DNA of 64,000 bases from Mediterraneibacter butyricigenes (lineage in GTDB: Bacteria > Bacillota > Clostridia > Lachnospirales > Lachnospiraceae): the NCBI RefSeq assembly GCF_003574295.1, contig NZ_BHGK01000001.1, forward strand, positions 2,542,001 through 2,606,000, given 5' to 3'. The notes beneath the pieces were generated by a model that was not told the origin of the DNA, did not search any database, and saw only the letters and a list, made by a program, of their open reading frames with translations. The position numbers and the translations under genes are program-made. Position 1 is the stretch's first letter. Each line of letters opens with the position of its first letter. Below are positions 44,238 through 53,294 of the stretch, piece by piece.

Positions 44238-44951
44238 ATGGCTTACGAATTTTTGAAGAAACTTTTTGGAACCCCGAAGGATGGCGAAGCGCCTAAGGCA
44301 ATGACCTATGAAGAACTGGAGGCTGCGATTGATGCAGACAAGAAAATCCAGGTCGTAGATATCAAATCCGGAGGCTACGTATCGAAGGAAAAACTGGATG
44401 CCAAGATCACGGAACTTGATGGAGTCAAGCAGCAGTTGGCAGATGCCAATACAGAAATCAAGTCCTATAAGGATATGGACATTGATGGTATTAAGCAGTC
44501 TGCGAAAGACTGGGAGACCAAGTACAACGAGGACACCAAGAAGCTGAATGACCAGTTGGCAGCTCAGAGTAGATCCCACGCCGAGGACATGTTCCTCTCT
44601 GGATATAAGTTCACATCAAAAGCCGCAAGAAAAGGCGTGCTGGATGAACTGAGATCCAAACAGTTCCAGTTGGACGATAACGGAACATTCCTAGGGGCAA
44701 AAGAGTTCATGACCTCCCTTATGGAGGATGAGGACTACGCAGGAGCATTTGTAACAGAGAAACAGAAACCGGAAGGCGGAGACGGTGCCAATGGTGGAGA
44801 AGGAGGAAATGGGGCTGATGGAGCTAACCAGAAACCACAGCCACCAAGATTTTCTCAGGGATCCAACCAGAACAACCAGGGCACACAGAATCCGTTTCTT
44901 TCAGCAGGCTTCGGATTTACGAGAATCCGGCAGCCAGAAAACAGCAAATAG
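44238..44951 (+). CDS. Phage scaffolding protein (GP20-like)
   Basis: 237 residues. A long helical central part (~40-130: EKLDAKITELDGVKQQLADAN in part) and a Gly/Gln/Asn-rich C-terminal tail are typical of Phage_GP20-type scaffolds, which shape the procapsid and leave it on maturation. AAAGGAAGGTAAGTAGAA precedes ATG. It lies directly before the major capsid gene, the usual order. The C-terminal ARKGVLDELRSKQF region is the likely capsid-binding end. Confidence 0.85.
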   Translation: MAYEFLKKLFGTPKDGEAPKAMTYEELEAAIDADKKIQVVDIKSGGYVSKEKLDAKITELDGVKQQLADANTEIKSYKDMDIDGIKQSAKDWETKYNEDTKKLNDQLAAQSRSHAEDMFLSGYKFTSKAARKGVLDELRSKQFQLDDNGTFLGAKEFMTSLMEDEDYAGAFVTEKQKPEGGDGANGGEGGNGADGANQKPQPPRFSQGSNQNNQGTQNPFLSAGFGFTRIRQPENSK

Positions 44952-44964
44952 GAGGTAATAATTT

Positions 44965-45858
44965 ATGGCAACATTAAACTACGCAACTCAGTATCAGCAG
45001 GCACTGGAACAGGAGTTCCCTTATGTACTTTACTTCGGAGCTCTTTTTTCAACTCCGAACAACGGCAGATATCGTTGGGTAAATTCCCGTGTGATTGAGA
45101 TTCCAACGATCTCTACAACTGGACGTGTGGACGGAGACAGAGAAACAATCGGAACCAAGAAACGTAATTTCAACAACTCTTGGACACCGCTCACTCTTGA
45201 GAACCACCGTAGCTGGCAGACACTGGTTCATCCGAGAGATATTGACGAAACCAATCAGGTAGCATCCATTGCGAACATTACTCGGGTATTCAACGATGAA
45301 CAGAAATTCCCAGAAATGAACGCTTACTGCATTTCAAAGATCTATTCCGAATGGACTGGAAAGAGCAAGACAGCAGATAAGACAGTTCTTACTACGGAGA
45401 ACGTTCTGGAGGTATTCGATAAGATGATGACCGACATGGACAATAACCGTGTACCGAGAGCCGGACGTATTCTGTACGTAACACCGGAAGTTCGTACCCT
45501 TATCAATAACGCAAAACAGATCTACCGTACCTTGGATGTTAGCACACAGTCTCAGACGATCCGCCGGGCTGTAACATCCATTGATGAAGTAGAGATTCCG
45601 GAAAGCGTACCGTCAGATATGATGAAGACAGTGTACGACTTCACTACCGGTTGGGAAGTGGACACTACTGCAAAACAGATCAACATGTGCTTGATCCATC
45701 CGACAGCAGTAATCACTCCGATTTCCTACGAGTTCGCTAAGCTGGATCCGCCGTCTGCTGGATCTGAAGGTAAGTGGGACTACTTCGAGGAATCCTTCGA
45801 GGATGTGTTCGTACTTCCGAACAAAGTAAATGCGATTGCATTTAACGTGGAAGCCTAA
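44965..45858 (+). CDS. Major capsid protein
   Basis: 297 residues, begins MATLNYATQYQQALEQEFPY. RBS AGGAGGTAATAATTT. Likely HK97 fold: after an N-terminal arm comes RWVNSRVIEIPTISTTGRV in part, a middle with RAGRILYVTPEVRTLINNA in part (the alpha/beta P-domain motif of capsid proteins) and a late WDYFEESFEDVFV segment. Located between scaffold and connector genes as expected. The strong RBS and host-like codon use fit high expression. Confidence 0.88.
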   Translation: MATLNYATQYQQALEQEFPYVLYFGALFSTPNNGRYRWVNSRVIEIPTISTTGRVDGDRETIGTKKRNFNNSWTPLTLENHRSWQTLVHPRDIDETNQVASIANITRVFNDEQKFPEMNAYCISKIYSEWTGKSKTADKTVLTTENVLEVFDKMMTDMDNNRVPRAGRILYVTPEVRTLINNAKQIYRTLDVSTQSQTIRRAVTSIDEVEIPESVPSDMMKTVYDFTTGWEVDTTAKQINMCLIHPTAVITPISYEFAKLDPPSAGSEGKWDYFEESFEDVFVLPNKVNAIAFNVEA

Positions 45859-45918
45859 GAAGATTGACAGGCCCTGTGCAGAAATGCACTGGGCTTTGTT
45901 ACAGAAAGGAGATTGACT

Positions 45919-46227
45919 ATGCTTAAGGCAAGAAAAGGAAACAGGGTAGTAAAAATCCCAGACGAAAAGCAGAAGACTTATATCGCTCTGGGGTATTCCA
46001 TTACAGACATGGACGGGAATATGATCCATGAACACGTAGAACCTTCTGAAAAGCTGGAACAGGCAGAGGAAGAGATCCAGGATCTGAAAGCTAAAAATGC
46101 GGCTTATGAAAAAGAGATTAAGGATCTGAAAGCCCAGATTGCTGCTACTGACAGTTCTGCTCAGGCAGATACACCGGCTCCAGAATTAAAGAAAACCAAA
46201 AAGGCAGTCTCTAAGGCTACAAAGTAA
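45919..46227 (+). CDS. Small helical head-associated protein
   Basis: 102 residues from the ATG at 45919 (AAAGGAG six bases upstream). The N-terminal part (KARKGNRVVKIPDEKQKTYIA in part) resembles small phage head proteins; the middle is a coiled coil (~40-75) and the end is Lys/Ala/Thr-rich. Such proteins following the capsid gene may be head decoration or connector accessories. Function not established. Confidence 0.6.
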   Translation: MLKARKGNRVVKIPDEKQKTYIALGYSITDMDGNMIHEHVEPSEKLEQAEEEIQDLKAKNAAYEKEIKDLKAQIAATDSSAQADTPAPELKKTKKAVSKATK

Positions 46228-46282
46228 GCCATAGAGGCTTTTTGATGGTTTGACTATAAAATCTACGGGAGGTGTATTAAAA

Positions 46283-46675
46283 ATGTCTGACGAGGCTATA
46301 CGGGCGCCATATGCTGACTACACTTACTATCAAAATGAGTATAGAGGCACAAAGGTGGACGAAAAGACATTCGGGGAAAATCTTAAGTGGGCGACCGCAC
46401 TGGTTGACATGGTAACCTTCGGACGGGTGAAACGTCTGGAGGAGATCCCGGATTGTGTGAAAGACGCTGCGTGCTGTGCGGTAGAGAAGTATACAGATTA
46501 TCAGAAACTCCGGGCTCAGGAATTGAAGTCTGAGAGTAACGATGGCTATTCAGTGACATATTCCGATGCCGGGAAAGAATCAGATATGCGTCAGGATGTA
46601 ATCTCTGATATAAAGACCTACCTATCCGGAACCGGTCTGACATACAGAGGGAGGTCGAAAAAATATGATGACTAA
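46283..46675 (+). CDS. Head-tail connector / adaptor protein
   Basis: 130 residues from the ATG at 46283 (GGGAGGTGTATTAAAA upstream). Helical N-terminal core: ADYTYYQNEYRG, WATALVDMVTFGRV, VKDAACCAVEKYTDYQ, then a tail ending SGTGLTYRGRSKKYDD. The pattern matches gp6/gp15-type adaptors that bind the portal ring. It is the first of four connector-type genes in standard siphovirus order. Its 3' end overlaps the next gene by 11 bases. Confidence 0.75.
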   Translation: MSDEAIRAPYADYTYYQNEYRGTKVDEKTFGENLKWATALVDMVTFGRVKRLEEIPDCVKDAACCAVEKYTDYQKLRAQELKSESNDGYSVTYSDAGKESDMRQDVISDIKTYLSGTGLTYRGRSKKYDD

Positions 46676-47120
46676 CCAGGACATCACTATTTTTAATCTG
46701 CGGTTGAACAAGGAAAGCCGGAGGGAATATTTTATTGCCACCAATATTTCGGCGGTATCGTTCGTAGATACGAGATCTTCCGGTGGGACAGCCTCAGAAC
46801 GTTCGGAGAATTTACATTTCCGGATCAGGATTCCGGTAAATGCAGAAGTGCAGGATTCCCGAACGTACATCTCAGAGGACAAATACAAGCTCCTGGACGA
46901 TGACGAGGCTAAGAAACATTGGACACTACAGAAAGGCTGCTACATCATCACCGGAAATCTTCCGGAGGGTGACAGTGGCAGTGAAATTACATCTGAGCAG
47001 ATCCGGGACTACCTGGATCTGTTTCAGTATGATCGTGATATCGTCCATGTTACCGAGTATTCAGATAATACCCGGAGGGGATCTGATGCCGTGAAACATT
47101 GGAGAATAGGAGGCGCATAA
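46665..47120 (+). CDS. DUF6751-like head-tail joining protein
   Basis: 151 residues. Beta-rich, with NLRLNKESRREYFIATNI and HFRIRIPVNAEV segments and a C-terminal VTEYSDNTRRGSDAVKHWRIGG; this last pattern is typical of head closure proteins annotated DUF6751. It overlaps the upstream adaptor gene and its stop overlaps the next start (ATAATG). It probably plugs or extends the connector. Confidence 0.7.
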   Translation: MMTNQDITIFNLRLNKESRREYFIATNISAVSFVDTRSSGGTASERSENLHFRIRIPVNAEVQDSRTYISEDKYKLLDDDEAKKHWTLQKGCYIITGNLPEGDSGSEITSEQIRDYLDLFQYDRDIVHVTEYSDNTRRGSDAVKHWRIGGA

Positions 47121-47503
47121 TGGCTTTTAAACCGATAACAGCACCACGAGGAACTATCATCCAAGGAAAGAATGGCAAAGCAGAATTAAAGTGGGATCCG
47201 TCATTTGTCCCGAATAGAAACCAGAAATTCGACCGGATGCAAAAATTTGTTGATTCTGAAGTACTGCGGAGATGCAGTCCCAGAGTACCATTCCAAACTG
47301 GAGCGTTAGAGAAATCCGGAAAACTGGGAACCACAGTAGGAAGCGGAGTTGTGGAGTATATTGCTCCATACGCAAGGATGCAATACTACGGTACTGCTGA
47401 AACGAGATCCTACGATCCGAACAGAGGTGGAAAGTGGTTTGAGCGAATGAAAGTGGCGGAGAAATCCGAGATCCTGGAGGGTGCGAAGAAAATAGGAGGA
47501 TAA
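47120..47503 (+). CDS. Minor capsid / tail completion protein (HK97 gp10-like)
   Basis: 127 residues from the ATG at 47120 (AGGAGGCGCATA upstream). The segment RCSPRVPFQTGALEKSGKL and YIAPYARMQYYG are hallmarks of the gp10-type minor capsid group, with KWFERMKVAEK near the end. The protein helps join head and tail. Confidence 0.78.
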   Translation: MAFKPITAPRGTIIQGKNGKAELKWDPSFVPNRNQKFDRMQKFVDSEVLRRCSPRVPFQTGALEKSGKLGTTVGSGVVEYIAPYARMQYYGTAETRSYDPNRGGKWFERMKVAEKSEILEGAKKIGG

Positions 47504-47504
47504 C

Positions 47505-47933
47505 ATGGCAGATTCAATTCTGGAGGGCATTGTTGAGCACATCAAGAAATGCCCTCTTTTGAAAGATGGAGTGTTCCGTGTGGACGCCATGGGAGATCAG
47601 GCTGTGGAGTATGCAGTTGAAACTGGAATCTTTGATCCCGTTGTGCAGCGGTATGTCAACGGGGATGAACTGAGACAGTATCAGTTCAATTTCGGGAGTA
47701 GAGAGTATTATTCCATGGATCGGCTCCAGAATATCCAGAACAGTGCGTTTTATGAAAAATTCGCTGACTGGATCGAAGATCAGAACCGCAAGGCAATCTT
47801 TCCGGATCTACCGGAGAATTGTTATGCGGAGAAGATAGAAGTGCTTTCCAACGGGTACATGTTTGATGGATCCATGAGGAACGCACGGTACCAGATACAA
47901 TTAAGATTGTTATACCAGAAGGAGGTAGCATAA
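47505..47933 (+). CDS. Minor capsid / tail terminator-type protein
   Basis: 142 residues, MADSILEGIVEHIKKCP onward. A central GSREYYSMDRLQNIQN and the C-terminal beta-rich end RYQIQLRLLYQKE are usual for the protein encoded just before the major tail protein. Likely the tail terminator that caps the tube. AAATAGGAGGATAAC precedes ATG. Confidence 0.72.
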   Translation: MADSILEGIVEHIKKCPLLKDGVFRVDAMGDQAVEYAVETGIFDPVVQRYVNGDELRQYQFNFGSREYYSMDRLQNIQNSAFYEKFADWIEDQNRKAIFPDLPENCYAEKIEVLSNGYMFDGSMRNARYQIQLRLLYQKEVA

Positions 47934-47935
47934 GA

Positions 47936-48427
47936 ATGGCAAAAAGAACAGCAGTATTGCGACACATGATTGCTGATTACCTGAACGTAGGTACTTCCGA
48001 TAAACCGGAGTACGTACTTATGGGAACCGGCTTTACAACTCTGGACGAAAGCCCGGGTGCACAGACAGACTCTGTGAAATACGTAAATGAGAAGAGCTCT
48101 TCGTCTTCCATTACTGGATATGAAACCAGTTTCGCATATGAGGCGGAGCACATCCAGGAGGAAAAGGCTGTGGATGCTCTGTATATGGTTGGAAGAAACC
48201 ATTATACCGGATCTGATGCCGAGTTTGACTATATCAGAGTTGAACTCTGGAACAAGGGAGCTGGAGAAAACGAGTTTGAGGCACGGAAATTCCTTGTGGC
48301 TTGTGAAGTGTCTGATTATTCCGGGGAAAATAAACAGGTCTTGAAAGGGAACCTGAACGCAGTTGGGGATCCGGTCCTTGGCACATTTAATACCGAAACA
48401 CGAACATTTACAGAGGCTGCTGCGTAG
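47936..48427 (+). CDS. Major tail (tube) protein
   Basis: 163 residues. Typical tube protein features: an N-terminal DYLNVGTSDKPEYVLMGTGFT in part, TDSVKYVNEKSSSSSITGYE in part, and FEARKFLVACEVSDYSGE. It lies between the tail terminator and chaperone genes, as in most siphoviruses. GAAGGAGGTAGCATAAGA precedes ATG, a very strong RBS in line with an abundant product. Confidence 0.88.
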   Translation: MAKRTAVLRHMIADYLNVGTSDKPEYVLMGTGFTTLDESPGAQTDSVKYVNEKSSSSSITGYETSFAYEAEHIQEEKAVDALYMVGRNHYTGSDAEFDYIRVELWNKGAGENEFEARKFLVACEVSDYSGENKQVLKGNLNAVGDPVLGTFNTETRTFTEAAA

Positions 48428-48464
48428 GCGGCCTCTCATTTTATAATTTCAGGAGGTAAGAAGA

Positions 48465-48896
48465 ATGAGTAAAGTAACCATTAACGGAGTAGAACTTGAA
48501 CTGAATCTGTTAGATGCAGATGTTGTAGAAAAATTTGAGGAACTGAACCAGGAAATCATAAAAAAGATTCAGGATCCTAAGGCGTATGAAGGCTTGTCAA
48601 ATGCTGATGGAATGAGATATCAGTGTACGTGTGTGAATGAATACTTCGATGGGCTGTTTGGTCTTGGAACGGCAAGCAAGGTATTTCCTCCGAACAACGA
48701 TCTGGGAGTTCGAATGGAAGGATTTGCACAGGTTTCCGTATTGTCCGGGGAGGCAAAATCCTTTATGGATAATCTTACTGACAAATACGGGGTTGGCAGA
48801 GTTCAGAACAGACAGCAGAGAAGATTTGACGAGAAGAAAGCCGGCAAGAACAAACGAAAGAACAGAAATAATTTTACTGCCGTGAATAATGGCTAA
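48465..48896 (+). CDS. Tail assembly chaperone G-like protein (DUF6673-like)
   Basis: 143 residues, MSKVTINGVELELNLLD onward; helical core and a Lys/Arg/Asn-rich C-terminus (QQRRFDEKKAGKNKRKN). Position and size match the first of the two tail assembly chaperones located between tube and tape measure. It overlaps the next gene by eight bases (ATGGCTAA). A programmed frameshift as in other phages was considered but no clear slippery site is visible. Confidence 0.72.
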   Translation: MSKVTINGVELELNLLDADVVEKFEELNQEIIKKIQDPKAYEGLSNADGMRYQCTCVNEYFDGLFGLGTASKVFPPNNDLGVRMEGFAQVSVLSGEAKSFMDNLTDKYGVGRVQNRQQRRFDEKKAGKNKRKNRNNFTAVNNG

Positions 48897-49491
48897 TATC
48901 ATTCTTGACGTACTTCCTGAGACGGTAGAAATAGATGGTGTGGAGTATCAGATCAATTCTGATTTCCGCATTTCTATTTTGTTCGAGTTACTCATGCAGG
49001 ACGATGAGGTGGGAAAGCGTCAGAAACTTATGAGTGGGTTGAGGTTATATTACCCAGTGGTTCCGCAGAACCTGACAGAGGCGGTCGATAAAATGATCTG
49101 GTTTTACAGATGCGGCAGAGAGGCAGAAGAGGATCGCCCTGGAAAATCAGGAGGAGGCAGAGCAAAACAGGTATATTCTTTTCAGTATGATGATGATTAT
49201 ATCTACGCAGCTTTCCTGGAACAATACGGCATTGATTTACAAGATGTGGAAGATCTTCATTGGTGGAAGTTCAGGGCACTATTCAAAGGTCTGAGAGAAG
49301 ATACGGAAATCGTGAAGATTATGGGGTACAGAAGTATAGAAATAACCTCCAAGATGCCAAAAGAACAGAGAGAGTTCTATAAAAAGATGCAAGCTATACA
49401 TGCTCTTCCGATCCCGGATGCTGAAAAGGAGGCAAACGATCTCCTGACAGAAGCTCTATTGCACGGTGGAGATCTTACGGGATTGGTATAA
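48889..49491 (+). CDS. Phage Gp15-family tail assembly chaperone
   Basis: 200 residues. LPETVEIDGVEYQINSDFRI, the FYRCG segment near 66 and FSFQYDDDYIYAAFLEQYGIDL-type region (YSFQYDDDYIYAAF) near 85 identify the Gp15 family, seen between chaperone and tape measure genes in Firmicute siphoviruses. LHWWKFRALFKGL near 122 is another hallmark. It probably acts as the second chaperone on the tape measure. Confidence 0.85.
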   Translation: MANIILDVLPETVEIDGVEYQINSDFRISILFELLMQDDEVGKRQKLMSGLRLYYPVVPQNLTEAVDKMIWFYRCGREAEEDRPGKSGGGRAKQVYSFQYDDDYIYAAFLEQYGIDLQDVEDLHWWKFRALFKGLREDTEIVKIMGYRSIEITSKMPKEQREFYKKMQAIHALPIPDAEKEANDLLTEALLHGGDLTGLV

Positions 49492-49508
49492 GGGGGTGGC
49501 TGCATAGT

Positions 49509-49685
49509 TTGAAAATAGACAGAAAGAAATTTACCCAGGTAGTTTGTCCTGCATGTGGGTATCGGATGCCTCTTTTCTTTACGGAGGAGGCGGAATGCGA
49601 GGGAGTGCAAGTAGCCTGCAAAGGGCGAAAGTGCTCCCATATTTTTGAAGTAAAAATAAAAAACGGACAACAAATTATTAAGTAG
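49509..49685 (+). CDS. Small zinc-ribbon protein before the tape measure gene (58 residues)
   Basis: Reads from a TTG at 49509 behind AGGGGGTGG: MKIDRKKFTQ, then CPACGYRM, later VACKGRKC and a basic Lys-rich end. Four to five Cys arranged C-x2-C ... C-x4-C resemble Com-like zinc ribbons. Similar tiny genes occur before tape measure genes in related phages. Function unknown. Confidence 0.55.
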   Translation: MKIDRKKFTQVVCPACGYRMPLFFTEEAECEGVQVACKGRKCSHIFEVKIKNGQQIIK

Positions 49686-49740
49686 AGCCATCATGAGCCG
49701 ATAATTCATTGTTTGCCCCTTGTAAAGTGAGGTGAAAACA

Positions 49741-52700
49741 TTGGGCTATGATGGCACACTAAAATTTGACACATCTGTAGACTCCTCCGGATTCCAGTCT
49801 GGAATCAAGAAGATCGGCTCTCTTGCCTCGTCAGCATTAAAAACCACGACATCAATTATCGGTGGAGCGGCTACGGCTGTGGTTGGAATTGGAACGGCTG
49901 CAATTAAAGCAGGAGCGAGTTTTGAATCTGCCATGTCCAAGGTGGAAGCTATCTCAGGTGCTACCGGATCCGACTTGGAAGCCTTGACTAACAAGGCAAA
50001 GGAGATGGGAGCCAAGACAAAATTCTCAGCCACCGAATCTGCGGAGGCTTTTTCCTACATGGCGATGGCCGGATGGAAGACCGCCGACATGTTGGATGGT
50101 ATCGAGGGTATTATGAACCTCGCAGCAGCATCCGGAGAGGATCTGGCCACAACCTCAGACATTGTAACGGATGCATTAACGGCGTTCGGCTTGAAAGCGA
50201 GTGACGCCACACACTTCGCCGATGTACTTGCAAGAGCATCATCTAATTCCAATACGAATGTAGGCTTGATGGGTGAGACATTTAAGTATGTAGCACCCTT
50301 GGCCGGAGCACTCGGATTTTCTGCGGAAGACTGTGCGACAGCAATCGGTCTGATGGCGAACCAAGGAATTAAGGCTAGTCAGGCAGGTACGTCTCTGCGA
50401 AGTATCTTTTCGAGGATGGCGAAGCCGACCAAGGAAGTTCAAGGAGCAATGGACGCACTTGGAATATCTTTGACAAATACCGATGGATCCATGAAGTCTC
50501 TGAATGAGATTATGCTGGATCTGAGAAAAGGCTTCTCTGGATTGACAGAAGATCAAAAGGCTCAAATGGCTGCCGCTTTAGGTGGCCAAGAGGCTATGAC
50601 AGGCTTGCTAGCGATCGTCAATGCATCCGATGAAGATTTTGATAAGTTGTCAAATTCCATCGAGAACTGCGATGGCGCAGCAGCCGAGATGGCAGAGACC
50701 ATGCAAGACAACCTGAATGGTCAGATTACGATCTTAAAATCAGGTCTGGAAGGTCTTGCAATCTCCTTGTATGAGGAAATGGAGACACCATTAAAAAATG
50801 TCGTCAAAGAAGCGCAGACGATGGTACAAGGGCTTCAACTGGCATTTAATGATGGCGGTATGGATTCCCTTGTAACAAAAACAGGGGAGGTTATGTCACA
50901 GATCGTAACCGAGGTGGCACAGGCAGCACCGGAATTGATTGGTACTGCGGAGAATCTGGTGGGGGCTTTTATCCAGGGCATCGTAGATCATAAGACAGAA
51001 TTTGCATCTGCCGGAGCAACGATGGTTGCAGAGTTGGCACGTGCGGTTATGAACGTTTCCGGTGACATGTGGTCGGCCGGAATTTATCTGTTTACAGAGT
51101 TCCTCCAGGGATTGGTAGACCATTCCGAGGAAATGGGACAATCTTTCGGCGAGATGATCGGAAAGATTGGCGAGGCAGTTCAGACGAATTTGCCATTGAT
51201 TATCCAGGCAGCGAAAGATTTTGTCGCTGGGTTCTGTCAGGGACTGAGTGAAGAGTTTCCTGGCGTGTCTGCATTGTTGAATGGATTCTTCCAAGGATTC
51301 TTAGATACGGCAGGCACAATTGTTCAGGGGATCGTTGATCTACTCAGTGATATTTTCTCTGTAATTGACAGTCAGGATCCGGCTGTTATGGAAGCGATTG
51401 GAAGAGCGATCGGAGCGATTGCAGCAGCAATTGTGACTATGAATGTCGCAAAAAAAGTAACCAAACCCATATCCAGTCTTTTTTCTGTTCTGGGAACATT
51501 TAATGGCGGAGTTTCCAACATCGTTAGTACGGTCGGAAAGGTAGTTGAAGGATTCGGTCTCTGGCGTATCAAAGCCGGCACGTTATCGGAAGTTCTGGAA
51601 GCAGAATTTCCTACGTTTGCTAGTAAAATATCACCGATTACCGGTGTAGTCGGAAAGATCGTTGAGGGATTTTCTCTCTGGCAGGGTGGAGCCGGAACCC
51701 TGATGGAAGTTCTGACCTTAGAATTTCCTAAGGTAGCAAGTATTCTGACCTCTATTGGAGGAGTGGTTCAGAAAGTAATCGGATTTTTCGCTGAGTTCGG
51801 AACAACCATTGCCGGAGTTGGCTCCATTATAGGCGGAGCGATTCTGGCAGTTACAAATTTCGTAAGCATGTTCCAGAATGGATTCAGCGTCGTAAAAGAT
51901 ATCCTGATGGGCGTTGGTATTGCCCTTGCTGCTGTCGGAGCGGTAATCTTAGGAGCACCGGCAGTCGTAGCTGCTGTGGTTGCCGGAATTGTTTTCGCAG
52001 TAGCGAATCTGGTGATTCTGATTAAGGAACACTTCAACCAGATTGTCAGCTTTATTCAGCAGATTCCGGAAAAGGTAGGTAGCTTTGTAGATGCTGTTGT
52101 GGCATGGTTCCAGGAATTACCCGGAAGGATTCTGGAGTTCCTGACTCAGGTTATAACTGGAATCCAGGAATGGGGTATAAATCTCTTTGAGACAGCATCA
52201 GAGACAGTAGGGCTTGTCGTTGATACGATTGTTCAATTCTTTGCAAATCTGCCCTACAATATCGGATTCGCCCTTGGCTTCGTAATTGGTAAGTTACTCG
52301 AATTTGGAACCAATGCTATAAACTGGGTACAAACGAACGTACCACTCATTATTGATGCAATCGTTACGTTTTTCAGCGAACTTCCGGGAAAGATCTGGAC
52401 GTGGCTGACTGACACTTACAATAAATTTATCGACTGGGGAGCTCAGATGCTCCAGAAAGCACAGGAGGCAGCCGAGAATGTAATTAATACGATTGTCACA
52501 TTCTTCTCACAATTACCTGGAAAAGTGCAACAATGGCTCCAGAACACGCTCCAGAACCTCGTTACCTGGGGATCGAACATGCTGAACAATGCCAGAACGG
52601 CTGCAAGTAATACGATCAATGCGATCGTAAACTTCTTCTCTCAGCTTCCGGGAAGGATCTGGACATGGCTGTGTAATGCAGCAGCAAGAGTCGTTGCCTG

Positions 52701-53292
52701 GGGATCAGACCTGATGGCGAAAGGACGGGCGGCAGCCGGTCAACTGGTATCTGCGGTGTTGGATGGAGTTCGGAACTTACCTTCTCAGATGGCACAGGTT
52801 GGCCATAACATCGTAGCTGGTGTATGGAGAGGTATCAGCAATGCTGCTGGTTGGTTTAAGAGCCAGGTTAAGAGCTTCTTTAGCGGTATCGTAAACGGTG
52901 CGAAAAGTGCCCTTGGTATTAAATCCCCATCAAGAGTATTTGCGAAGGAAGTCGGTAAATGGATCCCACCAGGAGTAGGAAGAGGTATGGAAGATGCCAT
53001 GCCTGAACTGGAGAAGCAGACAGAAGAAGAGATGAAATCTCTTGCAGATCGGATGCAGGCTGCTGTGAATGTGGAAACCGGAAGAATTTCTGTGGATAAG
53101 AATGTCAGCACGACATATAAGGTTGAAAAAGATACACAGGGAGTATTCGAGGAAGGAACCACGACGGTAGAGATTACCGGAGAGACGCACGTACATGTAG
53201 ATTTGAATGATCGGGAAATCGGAGATGCAACAACGCCGATTGTCGATGAAAACATGGCAAGAATTGATACACACAAAAAGAGAGGAGGCTGA
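49741..53292 (+). CDS. Tail tape measure protein
   Basis: About 1183 residues. Start placed at TTG 49741 (GAGGTG six bases upstream, giving MGYDGTLKFDT); a GTG at 49732 overlaps the RBS. Residues ~60-330 carry the TP901 core (SKVEAISGATGSDLEALTNKA, KFSATESAEAFSYMAMAGW, each in part). A hydrophobic stretch spans ~575-780. The C-terminal third contains four related repeats with FFSQLPGKIWTWL and a following WG motif, about 50 residues apart. It ends with the usual GIKSPSRVF segment. The length should set the tail at roughly 170-180 nm if the usual ~0.15 nm per residue holds. Confidence 0.93.
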   Translation: MGYDGTLKFDTSVDSSGFQSGIKKIGSLASSALKTTTSIIGGAATAVVGIGTAAIKAGASFESAMSKVEAISGATGSDLEALTNKAKEMGAKTKFSATESAEAFSYMAMAGWKTADMLDGIEGIMNLAAASGEDLATTSDIVTDALTAFGLKASDATHFADVLARASSNSNTNVGLMGETFKYVAPLAGALGFSAEDCATAIGLMANQGIKASQAGTSLRSIFSRMAKPTKEVQGAMDALGISLTNTDGSMKSLNEIMLDLRKGFSGLTEDQKAQMAAALGGQEAMTGLLAIVNASDEDFDKLSNSIENCDGAAAEMAETMQDNLNGQITILKSGLEGLAISLYEEMETPLKNVVKEAQTMVQGLQLAFNDGGMDSLVTKTGEVMSQIVTEVAQAAPELIGTAENLVGAFIQGIVDHKTEFASAGATMVAELARAVMNVSGDMWSAGIYLFTEFLQGLVDHSEEMGQSFGEMIGKIGEAVQTNLPLIIQAAKDFVAGFCQGLSEEFPGVSALLNGFFQGFLDTAGTIVQGIVDLLSDIFSVIDSQDPAVMEAIGRAIGAIAAAIVTMNVAKKVTKPISSLFSVLGTFNGGVSNIVSTVGKVVEGFGLWRIKAGTLSEVLEAEFPTFASKISPITGVVGKIVEGFSLWQGGAGTLMEVLTLEFPKVASILTSIGGVVQKVIGFFAEFGTTIAGVGSIIGGAILAVTNFVSMFQNGFSVVKDILMGVGIALAAVGAVILGAPAVVAAVVAGIVFAVANLVILIKEHFNQIVSFIQQIPEKVGSFVDAVVAWFQELPGRILEFLTQVITGIQEWGINLFETASETVGLVVDTIVQFFANLPYNIGFALGFVIGKLLEFGTNAINWVQTNVPLIIDAIVTFFSELPGKIWTWLTDTYNKFIDWGAQMLQKAQEAAENVINTIVTFFSQLPGKVQQWLQNTLQNLVTWGSNMLNNARTAASNTINAIVNFFSQLPGRIWTWLCNAAARVVAWGSDLMAKGRAAAGQLVSAVLDGVRNLPSQMAQVGHNIVAGVWRGISNAAGWFKSQVKSFFSGIVNGAKSALGIKSPSRVFAKEVGKWIPPGVGRGMEDAMPELEKQTEEEMKSLADRMQAAVNVETGRISVDKNVSTTYKVEKDTQGVFEEGTTTVEITGETHVHVDLNDREIGDATTPIVDENMARIDTHKKRGG

Positions 53293-53294
53293 TC

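Noticed and set aside
48880-48900. Programmed -1 frameshift between the two tail chaperone genes
   Set aside because: The genes overlap by eight bases, but no classical slippery heptamer is visible and each frame has its own start; not claimed.
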